64,000 nt of DNA from Carallia brachiata (Eukaryota > Streptophyta > Magnoliopsida > Malpighiales > Rhizophoraceae), in contig JADCRB010000076.1 in assembly GCA_021464245.1 (NCBI GenBank), forward strand, positions 316,862 to 380,861. The letters run 5' to 3'. Positions 1 to 13,527 of this stretch are shown here, piece after piece. Each line of letters starts with the position of its first letter. The stretch's first letter is position 1. The position numbers were made by a program, and so were the translations under genes. The notes under the pieces are model-generated. The model was not told the DNA's origin and did no database searches. It was given only the letters and a program-made list of their open reading frames with translations.

Positions 1-3000
1 GATTCGATTTAGCAAGTTAATAATCTAACCGTCAATTCAACAGTCAGATTAATAGGTTAATTATTGTTTTAAAAATTATTAATATTTTATAAATTATATA
101 AAAATAAATACAATATTATCGAAATAAATATTAAGTATATATCTATTAGTATTTTTAATAAAATAATACAATTATATACCTTTTAAAAAAACAAAATTAA
201 AATTTTAACACTGGCCTAACTGGTTCAATGGTTTTGGTGGCTGTTAATTTTACTCATATTTTGGGTGAGTAAAATTAACTCATTATTTAATACCATTCAA
301 ATATTATTTTAAATTTTTTTTATTTAAGTGGACTCTATTTATTGTATGATGTAAAATTATGAATAAATTACACTCACTTAAAAAATGAAGTCAACATAAA
401 AATTCTCTTAAATAAGAGAAATAGACTGATTTAGATTTCGATTAATCGGTTCATGGATATTACCTGTTTGTAAAACTACCTTTCTTATCAAAGAGCTAGA
501 AAATTCATACAGATGATGTCAAATGATAGAGATATTCTTTTTTTTTATTTATTAAGAAGTATATTGAATTATAAATTATATAATGAAAGTTCATATTGAT
601 TTTTTAAAAATTAAAATTTAAAATAAATATTTAAACTAACTACTAAAATATCTCTTAGAAGGCAATAATATACAAATTCATAAGAATATTTCTTTTTCGG
701 TTTGAACAGAATTTATAAGAGTATTTCTAGCAGTAGAATTTGTTTGACCAAAATAACCAAAACACAATGAATCAGACTCGGAGCTTATCAGATAGGTACC
801 GTACTATGCAATGAAATAATAAATAAATCCATCAGAACTTACAAGTAAATTATTAGTCAGAATTTTTTTTTTTTTTCTATCTCAGCGTTGTGGAAAAACC
901 AACATGCAGCAGATCATAGGAAATTAGTCAAAATAAAAACGCTATTGAATTTGTAATGTAAATATATGAGCATCATATAATTAATAATGAATTATATCTG
1001 TGATATATCTTTTTTTTATGTTAAAAAAAATAATGGATTATACATCATATACATACTAGTTTTGACTGTGGTACTTGTGGGGAGAGGACTTAGTTTTTGA
1101 CGGTAAAATAAGCTATAGAAATTTTCAAAGTTATAAGAGAGGATATAAAGTAAAAAAAAAAAAAAAAACTAAAACTTGAATACCAGATCAAAAAAATCTT
1201 AATAAAGTGTTTTAACCAACACTAAGAGGAGCATACGGCAAACTTTTTTTTATCTTTGTTTCTTTCTTTCCTTTTCTTTTCTTTTTTCTTTTGTTTTTTT
1301 TTTTTTTTTAAGTGAGGTGGATAGATTTATTTTTTTGGAGAAGCATGTGTTCGATCTTAGGATGTGGCTCTCCAAGTATGTAAGCATTATTGCCGTTGGA
1401 ACTTTTGCAACGGAGATAAGACAACCATCCTAGACATCAATAAACATCGTCTTAACCATTAATTATAATTTAGTAGTCACTAAATTTTAAATATCGAGTG
1501 AAATTTAAAATTCTAATGTTAAATTTTAATAATAGTTAAATTTCTTTCTATCCCTCTATTTTGAAAAGAAAAATAATAATAAATAACCGCTGTATTAGAC
1601 TTAAAAGAACGATTCTATGGTCACATTAATTTAACAAAAATGATGGCGACAACAACAATTCGTCTCATCCGGTGGCAGGTAGGATAAGATTAAGTAATAC
1701 ATCGAGGGTTCTACTTCAAACCATATAATAAGCAAATGACAAATAATTTATCTCCTTAGTCTAGTCATCCGTTGAACGGTCCGATCTCGTGTTCGGTTTA
1801 ACAAGGGTTTTGTTGGCCAGTTCACACGTCAGTTAGTCTTCATTACAATAGTTCTACAAGTTGTGTTTAATCAGCAATCCAAATTTGGTCTAAGGAAAGT
1901 GTAAAAGTCAGAATAAGAATAAAGTTATTAAGTTCCAAAACACGAGACAAAAGAATTTCAGTAGAATGTTCCAATGAGTTCTGTTATGTTAGATTTTAAT
2001 CTATAATTCATATATTATACTTATCGTAACAATTTAAATTTTTTAATAAAACGATTCCTTAACATAATATATGGGAGTTTATGACAGAATGGTTTTGTGT
2101 GATGAGCTATTATAATTTAATATATAATCGGTTAGTTCATATCTTATATCTCTCCAACTGACTTATATTTCAGGTAAAACAATTGTTTGTCATGCTGAAA
2201 ATACGGAAATCATTACGTGTAATGAAGGTTGAGAGTTTCAAGTAACTTGTGGTTGGCATCATATCTAAAACTGTTTAAAAAATTAATCAATTCATCGAAA
2301 ATTTGTCAATTCAACACATACGAATTTGCATCCATTCAAACCGTAAAGACTTAAATTGGTTGTAGTTTTAAAATTTTATAATCCGTCAGAAAAAGATTGA
2401 ATGCAGATTGAAGTGTACAAATCACCTAATTCGATCTAATCCACCGTTTTTAATATATACATGCTTGTACTTTATGTGTTGTACTTTACGAATGTAACTA
2501 CAATGGCCGATGATGACGTTGATTTGTTGTTGGGGTGTGTTTTAGATCAAATAAGTACAGCACACTATGTTTTGTTTTTGCTTACGTTTTTTTTTTTCCC
2601 TTCTTTGCGTAGCTTTCTTCTTTGATTGGTAGATTGCGATTTGATTTCCTTTCGTTAATAAAAGAACAGAAAAAAAAAATTAAAGATAAATAACAAGAGC
2701 AAAAAACAGATGAACCAAGAAGGGGGAGAGAGGCAACACAAGAACACAAGGGCGGAGGAGGCACACAGGAAGCTAAATTATATATTTGCTAGGTTCAATG
2801 TTCGGAAGCAAGAAAGTTCAAGAAATCCGACACTCTTATTTTTCAATTTATTTTGTTTTACATATTTGGTTTTTTTCTTTTCTTTTATTGCACCTAATCC
2901 ACTAAAACAGTGTCAATCCATTTCACTACGAATTTAGTAGAATGATGAATTAGATACAAATAAAAAATTATTTAATCTGTTACTGACAAATTAAATATTA

Positions 3001-5300
3001 ATATACTCTAAAATCGATCAATCCAATATAAAAAAGCTTTTAGTACTCAGCTATATATTCTATGATCATTAGACTGATGTGATAATGATGAGAGGGATGA
3101 ATAATATTTCTTTTCAAAGTTGTGAGGTAATCTGTTTGCTTCTCTCTCTCTTTTTTTTTTCAAATTATTAAATTTGTCAATTTCTATTAAAGTAACAATA
3201 TATGATTTTAATAAATAATAATACGTAATTAACTAAAAAAATATTAATAAGTAGTTATAGAATCACAATCAATAATATTTAATAATTTATTTATATTTAT
3301 TTATTTATAAATTAAATTATTTAATAACTCATATTATTTTATTATTACTTTAAAATTATTTAAACCAAATCATTAAAATTTTTCCTTTTGATTAAAAATT
3401 GCTAGCCGTTAAAGTTATCAAATCAAACACGTCAGTAGTTTTAATTTTTAACGGAAAAAAAAGTACATGATAAATATAATAGTTGTCATAGTTGTAAACT
3501 AAAAATGAGAGCCATTGCAGATATATTAGCAGTTTTAATTGTTAGAATTAACATATAATTCATATAATATTTAAGATAGCTTTCACTTTTTAGTAAATTG
3601 ATTTTTTAATGTCGCATCAGAATTTTTGTAACGAAGAGATTATTAGTTCGAATTAGGCTGCACGATCTTCTAATTAAATTAAAAATTTTTTGCAAAGAAT
3701 AAGAAGGGTCATATTTTGTCTAAGCTTTCAGCACAGTATATTATTTATATCTTAGGCTCAATACGTTTAATTTTTGACTGAAATATTTTCTCATCACTAA
3801 ATTTTTTTCACCAAAAAAATATTTCTAATTATTTTTAATTTTTATTAGTTAGTTAGTTATTTATCTACCGTCAATTAAGAATTAGAACGTCAATTAAATC
3901 AAATAACCTAAACAATTTCAATAGTTCTCATTGGACTTTATGTTTTCGGAGTTGGCGTGAGAAAAGAATGCGCGAAATGGTTTAGTAGAAGGCGAGAAAA
4001 GAATCATCGTTAATTGCCATTCATTCAAGGCTTGTATTGGGCTTTTGAATACAACTAGCTTTTATGCTCCTGCTATGTACGGATTTAAGTAAATTTTAAT
4101 TTTACAAAGAAAAATTTGTAAATATTTAAATAACTTTGAAAGCAAATGTAAATAACAATTATCTATAAAAAATTCCATTTCGAAGTGGAAGAACCAAAAA
4201 AATTAAAAAAAAAAAGGATATTTATTTTTAAAATTAAAAAGTACTAAGTACAAGATGAATAATGTATAAAGAGCATATGAACTAGTAGTCTGATAGTAAT
4301 TCGTCATATTTTCCTAACTCTTGACTTGGATTCGAGTTTTACAGGTAATGCCTCGCTGTAATGACCGCTGAATTTGGCCAGTTTGACTAGATCCTGCACG
4401 TCCTTAGTTTCAACTCGTTAACGCTATTTAGTTGGTTTGAGGGAGGTCTGCTCGGATTCAACAGTACTTAGGTAGTAAGTCCATTTTTATTGGGTTAAAT
4501 GGGTAAGACAAATGAGGATAATTCGCACTCCGACTCACAGATATGATAACTGAAATACTCACAATAAATTTTTTTTTTGGTAAAAAAAAAATAATATATA
4601 AAGAAAATGTGCACGTGTATTTATCACTTATTGAAAAAAAAAATTACACAAGTCTCCGAGCAAATAGCATAAAACAAAATGCAACAAAATAATCAAAAGC
4701 AAATAATCATCTGTTAATTAAAAAAAAAGAGTAGGTATGAAAAATATAAGAATAATAGTGCACATCATGTTATAAATATGACACAAACTTGAAGAGATAC
4801 TCGTAATAAGTATTATAGAAAAAATAAATTAAGATATATAAAAAAAAGGAGTTAATGACAACAAACAAAAAAAATGATTACTTAGTCAAACAAAATAGAA
4901 AAAAGTAAATGAAAAAGAAGTATTATGATTTATGGAGAAAGGCCCAAGCCAACAATTTTCTTTTTCGGCCGAGCCATGGCCCTTCATCTTGGAAAACTGC
5001 CGCTAATGATATGTTCCTATCAGGTGATTCCCACTAGATTTCGATCGCTTGTGCCAGTGCAGCAGATCAGATAAAAATGACCTGTCCAGAGCAACAGAAG
5101 AAGTTGGCGGCCCTTGGTTGGTAATATATAAGTCTAATGTAAATTTTTTTTGAAACTTACAATTTTTTTAATTTAAATTAAGACAGTCTTCTTACTTAAT
5201 TTTTTGTAACAAAAAAAAACCAAAAATAAATATTTAGGCAAACTTGGATTACTTTGGCATACCTTTTTTTTTTTTTTACAACTTTGGCATACCTCGATCT
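1..5300. other. AT-rich intergenic region, no gene recognised
   Basis: Long A and T runs, many stops in all frames and only short ORFs without recognisable motifs. A possible tRNA-derived SINE lies near 4.28-4.4 kb and is listed separately. Sequence near 1-60, 180-240 and 420-470 carries AACCGTC, TGGTTCAATGG and ATCGGTTCATGG motifs that resemble the CCGGTT-rich dispersed repeats near 57.0 and 58.4-58.8 kb. Nothing else is supported. Confidence 0.6.
4280..4400 (+). repeat. Possible tRNA-derived SINE fragment
   Basis: A pol III A-box-like stretch (TAGTCTGATAGTAA, about 4285-4298) is followed some 30 bases later by a B-box-like stretch (GGATTCGAGTT, about 4328-4338). That is tRNA-like spacing, but no cloverleaf or 3' tail can be drawn. 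Degenerate SINE is inferred from box order and spacing only. Confidence 0.3.
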
Positions 5301-5302
5301 TG

Positions 5303-6630
5303 CTATGGGAGCCACCACACATTTTTCTGCCACCACCTCAAACTATACTTCTCAATTTTAGCTGCCACATTATTTAAGCCAAGTACCTCAAAGGCATGCG
5401 TGCACAATATTTCTTTAAATCCAGATAGATTACAATTACAATTCACTTCATGACTACCTACATCAAATTTAACAGCATGATTCAAACGGATAGTCTTCAC
5501 TCCCATGACTGGTACCACCTCCAAGACTTAAAAATCTTTTCATTCCCATTCTCTAATGCAAGTTTACCAGTCCAATGTCATAGTGCATTGTGCCTATTAT
5601 TTCCCTTTGAACCAATTTAATAATGTTTGATGTATACATTCTAGACATTGTACCTCAAAGGGCCAGTGACTAACACATGGGATATGGGAATTAGCAGCCA
5701 AATAATCCACATGTGCCTTCTTTTTTTTTTTTTTTTTTGAACGATAGAAAATCAGTGCATTAAATTAAACCTGAAAAATAGATATATAAAGAGGGTTACT
5801 AGCTCAAAAGACAAAGCCCACACCCACATACATACAGTACACCAAAAAAGCCCTCTTAGTAGACAAATAGAGCCCATGTTCAAACCCACCCCCAACTAAA
5901 GCCCATGTGTAGAGGCCAACCAAGCTGGCCAACAGAGAATCCATGTCCAAGCTCAAAGCCTGGAGAGAAAGAAGTGTATTGGAACTAGAGGGAAGGGGCC
6001 CAAATCCAACTAGCATTCTAAAACCAGAGACATCAGAAGCTCCACCGCCAGACAAAGCGGTGATACCCTGACAGTAGGGAAGAACGGTGAAGCCCCAACG
6101 GCCCAAATGGTAGCAAGCAATAGCCAAAGCTGGAAGCCACCGGAAATCGCCAGTGTGCCATACACAAGCACTGAGAGAGATCCAAACTGCAGCAAACCCA
6201 AGAGGCAAGAGGTGGACGTCAACCACTGAGGACCAAGAACGGAGGCAGACATGGGTGCAGGAAAGTGGACTGTACAAAGGCAAAGAACAACACCTGAAGA
6301 CGAGAGCACCACCCAACCACACCAACCACCGATACAAAGCCCCCCAATGAAGCACCAACGCTAGCGAAAAACGACGGCAAAACAATAGATGGGCCGAGGA
6401 AAGGCGGCCGGCGCACAATAGCAAGGCTACTAGCGCACGATGGCAACTCTCTCACTCCGTTGCACTAACTAGAAAGAAGGTTGTCTGCCTCTTTTTCAGT
6501 CTCATCCCGTAGTGCAAGTTCATAACATTGAACAAATTGTGTGAATATTGTTCTGAAATTCACAATTCCACAAAAGATAGCTTGCATGCTTTTGCTTTTA
6601 TTTGCGAAAGGTGTAGAATGAGAAAATGTT
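5303..6630 (-). pseudogene. FAR1/FHY3-related (FRS-like) pseudogene, split by an L1-type insertion
   Basis: On the minus strand the part upstream of the insertion (about 6630-6490) reads through a segment with SMQAIFCGIVNFRT and LRDETEKEA. The part below 5714 reads HVDYLAANSHIPCVSHWP and, in another frame, a SWIM-type zinc-finger segment near 5310-5510 with CNCNLSGFKEILCTHAFEVL (C-x-C...C-x-H). This matches the C-terminal half of FAR1-related proteins, which descend from MULE transposases. The frame changes between pieces, and the N-terminal DNA-binding domain and most of the MULE domain are missing. The two halves join across the inserted element within EKEA, which supports one gene fragment later interrupted. 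It could be a host FRS gene remnant or a MULE remnant. Confidence 0.68.
5714..6496 (-). mobile_element. 5'-truncated L1-type non-LTR retrotransposon or retrocopy
   Basis: On the minus strand the insert ends in an 18-base poly(A) (T run at 5721-5738), preceded by an end resembling plant L1 3' ends (ATGCACTGATTTTCTATCGTTC). The flanks carry TGCCTTCTTTTT (5714-5725) and TGCCTCTTTTT (6486-6496), a near-perfect target-site duplication that lies inside the FAR1-like frame. Base composition is much more GC-rich than the surroundings. A long minus-strand ORF (about 5804-6424) lacks reverse transcriptase motifs, so this is probably a 3'UTR-only copy, and I do not call that ORF a gene. Confidence 0.6.
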
Positions 6631-6976
6631 GATATTTTTTTTATAATTTATTTTACAGTTATATAAAATATACTAATTATTATATTTCCTACTACCGACC
6701 GCGTGCTCTGTCCGGTCCGAGCATATTTGTCGTACGAGTATAACTAATGCAACCACTTGTGTGCTAAATAAAGCTTTTGCCACCTCTAAGTCTATTCGTT
6801 CATTGATTAGGATCAGCAGCAAAATAAAGCTTTACTTGCTAAATAATTCCCATCAAATCCAATCCAATCGCAAACCCTTTTTTCTTGTTATTTTTATTTT
6901 TTTTTTAATTTAAAGCCCGACACTTCTAGTTTTTGATCGATCAAACCGTCGGCCGCCAGCCAGCCAACCGCTGAAA

Positions 6977-9900
6977 ATGAGCGAGGAAGACCAAAAAAGC
7001 AGAGGAGCAGCCGTAAGTCACCTCCACGACCACCACCACCATGAACCTCCACAACAGCAACAGCCTCAATACGGCACATTTCAAGGCGTTGCCAACTACC
7101 CTCCCCCCCAACAGCCCGTCATCGGCTTCCCACAGCCGGCCCCTCCCCCCGGAACCGCTGGCCCCTCCGCTCCTCCTCCTCCTCATTACCACGCTCACGG
7201 CTATCAAACTGTACAAGGTAACAATACATTATTAGACACAACAGCTTTTTAACGACGGCCTCCTTGTTTACATTTTTGTTAGAAATTTGCAGACTTTTAT
7301 GTATGACTTCGAAGAGGGTATGTTAAAATGATGACCCTTTTGATCAAAATTTATACTTTTGATGACTTGGTTTTGTCCCCCAGGTTATGCCGTTGCTGAG
7401 GGAACACATGTGAGAGAACCTCGCCTTCCTTGCTGTGGCATTGGTATTGGCTGGTTCTTGTAAGTTCTTATTTGACCCAAATCAGTTGAAAAAAAAAAAG
7501 AAAAAAGAATTAAAGATTGAATTTTTGCCTGCTAAGTGTGCAAATTTCAGCTTTTTTTTTTTTTGGATACATTTCTTTCAAGTTACTTTATCTGTTGGAA
7601 TTTTAATTGTTGCAATATGTGTTGCTGATGAAAATAATTGATGTAAGAGCCATTATGTTTCTGGAGATGCCTCTTTGCAAAACGAAAAGGGAAGATTCTG
7701 TACATGGATCTTTCTTTTGAACCCATAAATGTGGGAGTATGGTGCACTGGGTTGCCCTTTTTAAGAGCCATTCTATTTACGGAATTTAGTTTTTAAGAGC
7801 CCTTATTGGGAAACTGAATTCTTTAGACCAACTAAGTTGTCTTGTTGATGCGTTTAATGATCTTAATCTAATAAACTTGCTTCACACACTCACAAACAAA
7901 GACACACATATAGAGGAATTGAAGGACCATAATATTATGTTTGCTATTTGCTGTTGAATTCTGTTATGCCTATAGTGAATGACAGTTGCACACACCACCT
8001 GTGTTTTATTTTCTTCTTGCCTTCTTCTCTATTAGCAGCTAATTCCTTCCTTCAACAAGTTTTCTCAATCAACATTTCTGCTCTTTGAACTGACATTCCC
8101 ACAGCTTTCCTTGTAACTGCCGAAATAAGTCAATTTCTTGGACATTTAGTGGGCTGGCAGATGGTTATGGATAAGTAAATTCTTTCTAACAAATTCATTC
8201 CACTCAGTGAGTTCCTTGATGAGTATTAAATGAAGGAATTTTCCCAATCTTTAAGAGTAAGGGAGACATCCAAGAGTGCTCTAACTATCGAGGCATAAAA
8301 TTAATGAGTCACACTATGAAATTTCGAGAGAGGATTATAGAGCAACAACTACGAAAGATTGTCTCTTATCTCTGAGAATCAATTCAGGTTTATGCCAGGT
8401 AGATTGACTATAAAAGCTATCTTTCTCTTTAGAAGATTGATAGAAAACTATCGAGAAAGGAAGGAGATCTACTCATGGTTTTTATTGATTTATAGAAGGC
8501 CTATGATCGAGTCCCTAGGTAGGTGATGTGGTGGGCAATGAGCAAGAAGGTCCCCATACTATTTAACTCAGTGAAAGATATGCACGAAGGAGCTGTGACT
8601 CGAGTCTGGATAGTTAGAGGTGAATCTGCAAATCTCCCCATCACGGTTGGCTTACACTAAGGATCAGCTCTAAGTCCGTTTCTATTTATGTTGGTCATAG
8701 ATGTTTTAACGAGTCATGTTCAGGATGATATACTATTCAGTATGTTGTTTGCAGATGATATCGTTCTTATAAATGAGACATGAGAGGGGTTGGACCACAA
8801 GTTAGAAGTTTAGAGGGACACTCTTGAATCTAAGGGCTCTAGGTTGAATTGTATAAAAACTAAGTATATGCATTGCAACTTAAGCAATGTTAGGAGTGCA
8901 GCAGAGCAGACTATTAGGTTGAGTGGTAGATGTCCCTCATTGTGACTAATTTTGTTATTTAGGTTTTATTATCTAAAAGGATGGCAATGTAGAGGCGGAT
9001 GTGCTCTATAGGACGAAAGCAGAATGGATGAAATGGAGATTTGCAATTGGGGTTTTGTGATTGTCGAATTCCGCTTAGGTTGAAGGGTAAATTCTATCGC
9101 ATGGTGATTCATCCAGCGATGCTTTATGGTTGCGAGTGTTGGGCGGTGAAACAACAAGATGCACAAAAAATGAGTGTGACATAGATGAAGATGCTTGGAT
9201 GGATGAGCAAACACTCAAGAAAGGACCAAATTAGGAATGAGGATATCCGTAACAGAGTATGTGTAACACCTATTGATGAAAAGTTATGGGAGGGGCAATT
9301 GCGTTGGTTTGGACATGTCAAATGTAGACCGTTGAGTGCTCCTCTAAAAAAAGGCAATACAACTCAAGAAAATAGAGTGAGGAGAGGAAGAGGTAGACTT
9401 AAGTTGACTTGGGAATCAGTAGTTAAAAAGGATTTAGAATAACTAGCCCTTATAGAGGACTTACTATACGACAGAACGAAATAGCGAGAACTGATTTATG
9501 TAGTCAACCCCAATTAAATTTGGGATTAAGGCTTTGTTATTGTTGTTGTTATGTCCCCCACCCCCCGGCTGTATGTGCAGGTGTGTACCCTAATTTTTCT
9601 GTTCTTTCATCGGTTCTAAATCCCCATACCAGATCTTTTAAATCTTTATAATTGCAAACCTTCAAAAATTTATTCCGACTCCCTAAAGCTCAACATTAAT
9701 TCTCAACAAAATTTCTAATCTTAGCCCCTTATTTATGTTCAGCTCTTTCTGGGCTTTTTGGCCCTATCTCACTGCAAGGTCACCAATCAGCGGATCTATA
9801 ATTTTTTATATCATGAGCATACACGTATTGTGGTTTGCAAGCTGAATGTAAAAAAAGCATCTGAAGTCTGGTGCAGTGGTTGGCACCCGGATAATCTAAA

Positions 9901-12001
9901 TACATTGGTCTATTTAAGTTAGTCCTCTTTAAAGTTTGCCTCTTGAAGTGACGAGAGTTATGTGATGCTGTTATGATGAAAATTCAGACAACAGTTTCTT
10001 CATGAATCACTGACCTTTCTTCGTTTCTTTTTCCATTTTGAAGGTTTATAATTGGTTTCTTTCTTGGAGCAATCCCTTGGTATATTGGTTTATTTGTTCT
10101 ACTTTGTGCAAGGACAGATCCTCGAGAGCAACCGGGATATGTTGCCTGCACAATTGCTGTGAGTATCTTTTTCATGTCCTTTCCTTCTTATTTGTTGGAT
10201 GTTCTCCTGTGCTATTGCTTTCTGTCACGACATTGTATTCGATGTTATAATTTCATGACTGCTGTACTTTTTTTTTCCCTAATAGTCCAAGTTCTGGAGA
10301 AATTTTGTAGACCATTGGATAGTAGAAACATCTTGATGATTGTACAGGAGTGCCAAATTGGGTTATACATCAAACACTGTGAAGTTTTTTGTGTAGACAT
10401 TTCTTCTTTTCCTGGTGTTGTTTTAACAGACTTATTGGGTATGCTCATTGTTCTTGTACCTCTGAAGCTTGCATTGACTTTGCAGCGGTTACAAATTTTC
10501 TATGGCTATAGCACCATTTTCTAATCATTAAAGTGTCAGTTTTGGAACTGTATACTCCCATGAGGTAACCAGGACATAACGGTTCACAGGTTTTTAGCAC
10601 TCGTAGATGTTGAAAAGGTAAGGGAGTGCAGCTCTGAGTAAGTTAGTCAAGATGTTTGCGAATGGGGTGACTTCAGTTCATACTTCAAGAAAGATATTGA
10701 AGCTCTTTTTTTTTTCTCTTCCTATTTAGGGCTGTCTAAAAACTTTAAAACAAATAGTGAGAGATGCAATGGTTCGGAGAAGATGAAAATGGGATGTTCA
10801 TGTTAAAATTTGATTCATTTACTGGAAAACTTGGGGTAGGGTATTATTGTGGGACTATCTCAAAGACTAAAAATGGTGTCCCGATGCTCGAGTTTCTCAC
10901 ATTGTAGGGTTTGGGAAAGGATTAGATGCACACAACTTTACCTTTGCTTTCAAGAAGTGATTGTTTGCATGACTCGAACCTGTGTCATGTTGAAGTAACC
11001 TTATTGTTACACGTACATAAAGGCTCAACCTTCAATCGCTGAAAGACTAGTTTTGTGTTTTTGATTCACTATATTTAGCGAATTTTTCAAAACAGTTGTC
11101 CACTCCAGTTTTCAGTTACAAGGGACTTGTGTCTTTTACCTTCTTTCTCGCTATGATGTTATTCTGCTTTGAGGCCATTTTGCGGTTCCTTTCCCTGTTT
11201 CTATCGGAGTTGTGTTTTCATTAAAGCCTGACGCTTTGCATTTTCTGTTGTCCTTGGGACAATCTGCTGCAAGCCCAAAAGGGCAAGTGGATCAGCTGTA
11301 TGTAAAATTCCATCTTGTCAGTGAAGATTTCTGGGCATGATGATTTACTTTGATGGGTGTAAATCATATACAGTCAACGATGCCTTATCCATTTTGTTTC
11401 TTTATCTTTCACTTAACCAATAAGAATTAAGGCCATTGCTTATAAATAAGAAACTGTGATTGTTTACTATTGGCCATGGAAATGTAATGATGGGTAAATT
11501 GATTTATATGTTTCGTCACGTTCTCTGGAATTTCATGTCAGCATGTTGATAGGATATTTTAGTTGCCAGCATTGTGAGCAAGAAACTGTTTTTTAGTCGC
11601 TCTAAGTATTACCATGCATTGCTTTTCATTGCATGATACTTTGTGTTGTCCTCAAAGATTTCAGCATTATTTTCATGTAAGTGTGAGCATTAAATTTGTT
11701 TGCATAGATGAAGGCTTCAGCTCTCAGACAGTGCTTGTGTTATAATTTTTCTCATGTGCAGCTGGGGCGGGGGTTGTTCATTAGGAGAATCTCTGTGCAC
11801 TTATTAGATTGTCTTCTCATGGTTAGCCAACTCCTTGGCGAATTGCGAATTGCTTCTGTTTGCTGGATGCCAGATACCAGAAAAGAAAGAATTATTTTGT
11901 GGGCGCACAGCTAACACTTGAGAACATTGCTCCTTGTGCAGGCTATTCTTGCTACGATTGCAATTATTATCGGTGCGACAAAGGGGGCTCATGAGTGGTG
12001 A
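6977..12001 (+). CDS. 60S ribosomal protein L18a-like membrane protein (four exons)
   Basis: Exons 6977-7217, 7384-7459, 10044-10158 and 11942-12001 join with GT-AG borders and consistent phase into 163 codons plus TGA. The N-terminal half is His-, Pro- and Gln-rich (DHHHHEPPQQQQPQ, then PPPQQPVIGFPQ) and probably disordered. The C-terminal half begins REPRLPCCGIGIGWFLF and has two hydrophobic segments, IIGFFLGAIPWYIGLFVLL and an ILATIAIIIGATKG tail. This is the plant 'RPL18A-like' family, named for weak resemblance to ribosomal L18a but with a membrane-protein layout. The function is not established, and a membrane location is inferred. The 6977 start is the first ATG in frame and gives the family's MSEE N-terminus. 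A possible poly(A) signal, AAATAAA, lies near 12445. Intron 2 (2.6 kb) holds an RTE LINE and intron 3 a SINE. No coding damage is seen. Confidence 0.85.
8205..9555 (+). mobile_element. 5'-truncated RTE-type LINE inside intron 2 of the RPL18A-like gene
   Basis: Frame-shifted reverse-transcriptase sequence is readable: KSKGDIQECSNYRGIKLMSH near 8255, then FIDL*KAYDRVP, the FADDIVL catalytic motif near 8750, and a C-terminal stretch (9185-9442) with KMLGWMSKHSRKDQIRNEDI and LRWFGHVK. The 3' end (CAACCCCAATTAAATTTGGG, then ATTAAGGCTTTG) runs into a TTG microsatellite near 9536-9551, typical of plant RTE elements. Stops and frameshifts mark it as dead. The orientation is the same as the host gene, and the endonuclease domain is absent. 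Confidence 0.85.
10872..11022 (-). mobile_element. Au-type SINE in intron 3 of the RPL18A-like gene
   Basis: Read on the minus strand the segment starts near GTAACAATAAGGTTACTTCA and has a B-box-like GGTTCGAGTCATGCAAACA. It continues with AAAGGTAAAGTTGTGTGCAT and a CCCTACAATGTGAG stretch. This order matches the widespread plant Au SINE. The copy is diverged and its ends are approximate. Confidence 0.6.
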
Positions 12002-12499
12002 TCACCCGTGTAAGCACTGCGCATGCTACAAATTGGTTGTGAACTTGCTTAAATTCTGGAAGCTCTCCTATATTTGTGAGTTGGGGCAAAAGTTTCTATT
12101 ATCTGTGTAAGTAATGATAAAATTGGTGATGTAAATATTTATTGCTAGTGCTGCTAAAATTGCAAATTCTTTGGAAGATATTGATTTTGCTGTGAAGAAT
12201 TTCCATGATCTGCAGAAAAATTTTAGCGATGCAGACTGTTTATAAGTCTGATCGATTAAACGTTACAGACAGAAAAGAATGAGTTGTGGAAGTAACTTTG
12301 CGCTTGTATAGCTTATGGCTACATAACTTTTCTTGTTCAATTATGTATTACGAAAAGATGTTCTCAGTGTTGCAGGTTCCCACAACATGGGATTTGGTGG
12401 AGCGTCAAATTTATGCAGTTTTACTGCATTTTTACAGAGATTAAACAAATAAACTTACTGCGACTCTTGTCTTGTACTTCACTTGATCTACAAAGTTTT

Positions 12500-13520
12500 G
12501 CTTTGGAACACTCTAATCATCTGGGGGAGAAAAAGGTACATCATTTGGGATGAACTAGAACATTATTAACCGTTACGTAATTTAAGGTTCATCTTTTAAT
12601 TAGTTAATTGATTTTAATTGAAATTTAAATTTAAGACTTTAAATTATAAATGTGACTACAGTCTAATTGAGTCATAGCTCGTTGCTTTTAAAAGTGCATT
12701 TTTGGGTGAGCTTTGGGCCATTTTGGGTGAGCAGTTTAGCCGTCTTGGACCGTTTGAATTTTTATTTATTTATTTATTAGAATTGATCATGGGTCTTACC
12801 ACCTTTGGTCAAATAATTTTCAGATTTGGCCTAGCGTAACCCAGAAATTAGCCTACATGTTTGTTGGGCAGACTTGGGATTGAGAAAAAGTTAGGCAATT
12901 ACAAGACTGCCAACTTGAATCTTTTACGGCAGATTATATCGTGGCTTGAGTTGGACTTCGATGAGTACCAAGTTTCCTCCAAAACCAAAATAATATAGGT
13001 CAACAAAGTATGGCAAGTTTTGATGAACCTGGTAAAGTGAGTTTGAATCAGATCACTTTGAGTTCATATTGAATCAAGTCATTTTTGAGTTGTTAAAAAT
13101 GTACAGCTTATTTATTTTTTAGAAAAATTTTAATAGTTATACTGTAGCGTCGTACATTTTTATCATATGCAACAACATTCATAATTTTTATAATAACAAC
13201 TATATTTTTTGTTGTAAAAAATCTGTATATTATTACAAAAATCTGTATATTATTACAAAAAAATTGAACATATAACTGAAATGTATGACAAACTTATATG
13301 ATTGCCTAACAAAGCTCATTACTTTTTCATGTATTAACTTGTATCAAAATTGTCATAAAACGTGCGATCCAGTACTTAAAAATGTACCATATTTCCCACG
13401 ATACCCAGGCTTTTCTATATTATGTCATTTCTTGCTGATGTCATGAAGAAGATAATGGCAACCAGCCTATGAAAATCTAGTACGATAATGTAACTCCAAT
13501 AACAAATAACAATGGAATTT
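12500..13520. other. Intergenic region between convergent genes
   Basis: AT-rich sequence between the RPL18A-like 3' end (+) and the ethylene receptor 3' end (-). A short direct repeat, AAAATCTGTATATTATTAC, occurs twice near 13218-13256. I searched the minus strand here for the remaining receiver-domain exon of the ethylene receptor and saw none. Confidence 0.55.
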
Positions 13521-13527
13521 CACTGAC

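Noticed and set aside
5804..6424. 206-codon minus-strand ORF
   Set aside because: It lies in the GC-rich L1-type insert, shows no domain, and overlaps other long ORFs in both strands; probably a composition effect.
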